From: Rosistilla oblonga | GTDB taxonomy: Bacteria; Planctomycetota; Planctomycetia; Pirellulales; Pirellulaceae | Reading direction: 5' to 3' | Assembly: GCF_007751715.1 (NCBI RefSeq) | Contig: NZ_CP036292.1 | Span: 5,649,339-5,713,338 of the forward strand | DNA length: 64,000 nucleotides | In this document: piece by piece, positions 61,739 through 64,000 of the stretch | How the letters are laid out: each line of letters begins with the position of its first letter | How positions within the stretch are numbered: the first letter of the stretch is position 1 | The notes under the pieces: generated by a model | Databases searched by the model: none | Told to the model about the DNA's origin: nothing | What the model saw: only the letters and a program-made list of their open reading frames with translations | Translations under genes and position numbers: made by a program

Positions 61739-64000
61739 CTAACCTGGAAGCGTGTCTAATGGCAATGGAACACCGTAAATATTCCAGCCCGTGGACTCAT
61801 CAACCATGAGACCATATTGGTAGTAATCCGTCGTATGCGCGGCAGACATAAAAATTAGCGGAACGGCTCCAGCGAGAATTGCATTTAACACGCTGCTAGG
61901 TGCTAGAACCCCCGCAAACAACGTATAAGCTAACATTTCAGCATCCAATGGCCCATCCAAAACGAATCGATTGCCGATCGCAGGCTGAAATAGGTCAACT
62001 GTGGCTGAGGAAAGTGTCGGAAAAAATGTTGCCAAAATATCGTAAAGATCTGCGGCAGGAACTTGATCTTGAATGAAGCTGAGGATATCCCAGTCCAGGT
62101 AATATGCATCCACATACCAAGGCGCATTATTATAATTGTATAGCGCACCAGGATAAATTTCTTGGTCGGTATGTGCGCCGGCGACAGGATCCCAGACTAG
62201 TAGTGTTTCACGGCGCAAACCGGCAGAATTAAAAGTATAGGCGTTTTGACCCGCGACGACTGCGCCTGCGGATGCCAAACCACCGCCAAGAGAGTGGCCC
62301 GTGAGATACATACCATGCTCGAAAACGGTTTGTGTAAAGTTCATTTCAAATGCAATCTCCATTGCCGCATCGTATTGAAGAGATGGAACGGTCAGGTTTT
62401 GCCTTAAATTGTCAATCCAATCTTCACTATCGTTGGTTCCTGCAAAGGCCAAAACATATTGCCCTGTCACGTGATCACGGTAGATGGCGGTCTCTAATCC
62501 TGGCACGGACGTTGTCCCTCCGATCAGGTCTAGGATATCGCTGCCTTCGCCAAACAATGCGTCCAACTCATCTGACGGCAACCGCTTCAAGGCGTATTGC
62601 GGCAGATCTGCTTGATCATAGACACCTTCAGAAGCCATCGCACTGCGCAGAACGACTTTTTGATTTAGATGGGGGTAAAATGTGTCTTCGTTGACGATCA
62701 TGTATTTTACTTCGTCGAATGCAAGATCACCATTTCCTGGGTCGACCAGTGTAGCTCGAATCCGATCGTCCGGCTTTCCATTGTCAATGACGTGTTGCTT
62801 TGTATCGTGATTGGGGAACGTCGAGATTGCGTCAATGTAAATCGTAATTGCGCCATTGCCGGAATTGTAGTTTAGGTCCGATAACGAGTAGACGCTTCCG
62901 GGTATTAAACGATTTCCACCGTCGGGAACATCATCGTCCACGCGAGCCGGATCTGCCGCGTAAGTATTCCACATGTGAAGCACTCCCGATTGTCCAGCAC
63001 CAGGGAAATTCAGGCGAACTTGAACGTCCTCAATTAATGGATTCAGGCCGGGAGTTAAGCGAAGCCGCAGCGGCGTGTAATGGGTCGCGGTGGGGAAGAC
63101 GAACTTGCCTAGTCCGTAGTCATTGTCCTCCAAGTACTCTTCCCAGTCAGAATTGTCGGGGTAATTGGTCCCGTTGTTATTGTCGCTGTCGATATCCAGG
63201 TCGGGATCCCAAACGGTGACATCCAAATGGCCCAGTGGAATTTGCCAGTACGTTGCGCTCATGTCCGTTCCTTGCCACAGCAACGTGATTTGCGTGGTGC
63301 CCTGTTCAAGCCCTTCGATCCAAAAAGATTCCGTCCCCGCAAACCATGTCCCAGTCCCGTATGGAACTTCTGAGACCTTCGCTTGACTTCGCCAAATGCG
63401 AATACGTGAGAAGTCGAAATCTAAGTAGAATTCGCCGTAAGAATGATCAAATCCGGCTGGAAGAATTTCGTTCATGTCGAACTGAACCAAATCGGGATCG
63501 ACGAATCCGGTTTCGTCGAGGTCGGTTACATCATTGTCGTTATCGTCGTTGTCGTTGACAGGAACATCCGCCTCACCGATCAGATACTGCGACGAGCCGG
63601 TATCATCGTCGGACAACGTGATTTGAACTGGGTACAATTGTGGTATTGGAAGTGATGTTGGTAAATCGAATTCTCGCGTAATTTCGAACTCACCGTCTGC
63701 GTTTGGTTGTGTTGAAGGAGTGGTGACACCATCTCCCCAATGCACGCTGAGCACCACATCATCCAACGGGCTAGGCTCACTGATACTGGACAGCCTTACC
63801 GATGCAACCAAGTCATCAGCATCAGTAAACCCGAAGGTGAAATTCGGTCTTGATTCGATCGTCGGTGCTACGTTTTCGACCTGCACCTCTTCAGTGACGA
63901 CATTGCCGAACTCCAATTCAATCTTGAGAGCGTCGTTGGGGGTGGCATTTCCCGGCGACGGACCGTCATCCATGACTCTCCCTAAATTGACGTATCGCCA
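61739..64000 (-). CDS. large secreted lipase-like protein, 5' part outside the window (paralogue 1)
   Basis: The frame is open to the window edge; an ATG at 63973 falls inside a conserved stretch (YVNLGRVMDDGPSPGN) and is not the likely start. A beta-sandwich part with VVLSVHWGDGVTT is followed by an Asp/Asn-rich segment (DNDDNDNDVTDLDETGF) and DLDIDSDNNNGTNYPDNSDW, possibly calcium-binding. The C-terminal lipase-like domain has YVLAFAGTNDSEDWIDNLRQ and MYLTGHSLGGGLASAGAVVA with the nucleophile elbow near 62294. Then a hydrophobic stretch (AYTLFAGVLAPSSVLNAILA) near the end could insert in membranes. It heads the tight gene set with the ankyrin lipoprotein. Confidence 0.75.
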   Translation of the reverse strand, partial: WRYVNLGRVMDDGPSPGNATPNDALKIELEFGNVVTEEVQVENVAPTIESRPNFTFGFTDADDLVASVRLSSISEPSPLDDVVLSVHWGDGVTTPSTQPNADGEFEITREFDLPTSLPIPQLYPVQITLSDDDTGSSQYLIGEADVPVNDNDDNDNDVTDLDETGFVDPDLVQFDMNEILPAGFDHSYGEFYLDFDFSRIRIWRSQAKVSEVPYGTGTWFAGTESFWIEGLEQGTTQITLLWQGTDMSATYWQIPLGHLDVTVWDPDLDIDSDNNNGTNYPDNSDWEEYLEDNDYGLGKFVFPTATHYTPLRLRLTPGLNPLIEDVQVRLNFPGAGQSGVLHMWNTYAADPARVDDDVPDGGNRLIPGSVYSLSDLNYNSGNGAITIYIDAISTFPNHDTKQHVIDNGKPDDRIRATLVDPGNGDLAFDEVKYMIVNEDTFYPHLNQKVVLRSAMASEGVYDQADLPQYALKRLPSDELDALFGEGSDILDLIGGTTSVPGLETAIYRDHVTGQYVLAFAGTNDSEDWIDNLRQNLTVPSLQYDAAMEIAFEMNFTQTVFEHGMYLTGHSLGGGLASAGAVVAGQNAYTFNSAGLRRETLLVWDPVAGAHTDQEIYPGALYNYNNAPWYVDAYYLDWDILSFIQDQVPAADLYDILATFFPTLSSATVDLFQPAIGNRFVLDGPLDAEMLAYTLFAGVLAPSSVLNAILAGAVPLIFMSAAHTTDYYQYGLMVDESTGWNIYGVPLPLDTLPG

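Overview
The window looks like a chromosomal piece of a planctomycete, most likely a member of the Pirellulaceae. The grounds are a DUF1598-type secreted protein, a Planctomycete-style heme c protein, an exosortase/EpsI exopolysaccharide locus and very long TPR and coiled-coil envelope proteins. No rRNA, tRNA or CRISPR array was seen. The genus is an inference.

Layout. (1) 1-16.6 kb, minus strand: an accessory glycan region with visibly lower GC. It holds a frameshifted methyltransferase, a GT10 fucosyltransferase, two sulfotransferases, GT2/GT4/GT-A glycosyltransferases, a pyruvyltransferase, a Wzy/WaaL-like membrane protein, a SAM methyltransferase, a dead IS5-type element and a gene-poor 1.4 kb stretch. 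Together these suggest a fucosylated, sulfated and pyruvylated surface polysaccharide. (2) 16.8-34.3 kb, minus strand: the core export and assembly locus. It comprises a Wzt/Wzm ABC exporter, an acetyltransferase, two GT4 enzymes (one of the exosortase-associated Stp1 type), an XrtA-type polysaccharide deacetylase, a priming sugar transferase, EpsI, a 1576-residue TPR protein, a Wzc-like tyrosine kinase and an exosortase. Two copies of a 124-bp fold-back repeat lie in gaps of this locus. (3) 34.9-42.4 kb, plus strand: a divergent set with an O-antigen-ligase-like protein, a Wzz-like protein, a secreted Gly/Ala-tailed protein and a DUF1598 protein. (4) 42.4-48.8 kb, minus strand: a rhodanese, a 1030-residue membrane-anchored coiled-coil protein, a putative outer-membrane protein and a PQQ-type beta-propeller. 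(5) 48.7-56.2 kb, plus strand: ArfB, a diheme c-type protein, a DUF4384-like secreted protein next to a secreted metacaspase, then an intact 1528-bp IS4-family element with a perfect 10-bp target duplication at the metacaspase stop codon. (6) 56.4-64.0 kb, minus strand: an IS4 relic with both ends kept, then a tightly packed set of two paralogous lipase-like secreted proteins alternating with an ankyrin lipoprotein and a small membrane protein.

The strongest candidate for an undescribed system is region 6. Its order is lipase module, ankyrin lipoprotein, second lipase module, membrane protein, with gaps of 3, 0 and 12 bases. The second lipase module has no ATG start, begins with a Ser/Gly linker and is open in frame directly after the TAG of the ankyrin gene. 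This resembles a polymorphic-toxin array with an orphan toxin module and immunity genes. The function is inferred from domain logic and gene order and has not been shown.
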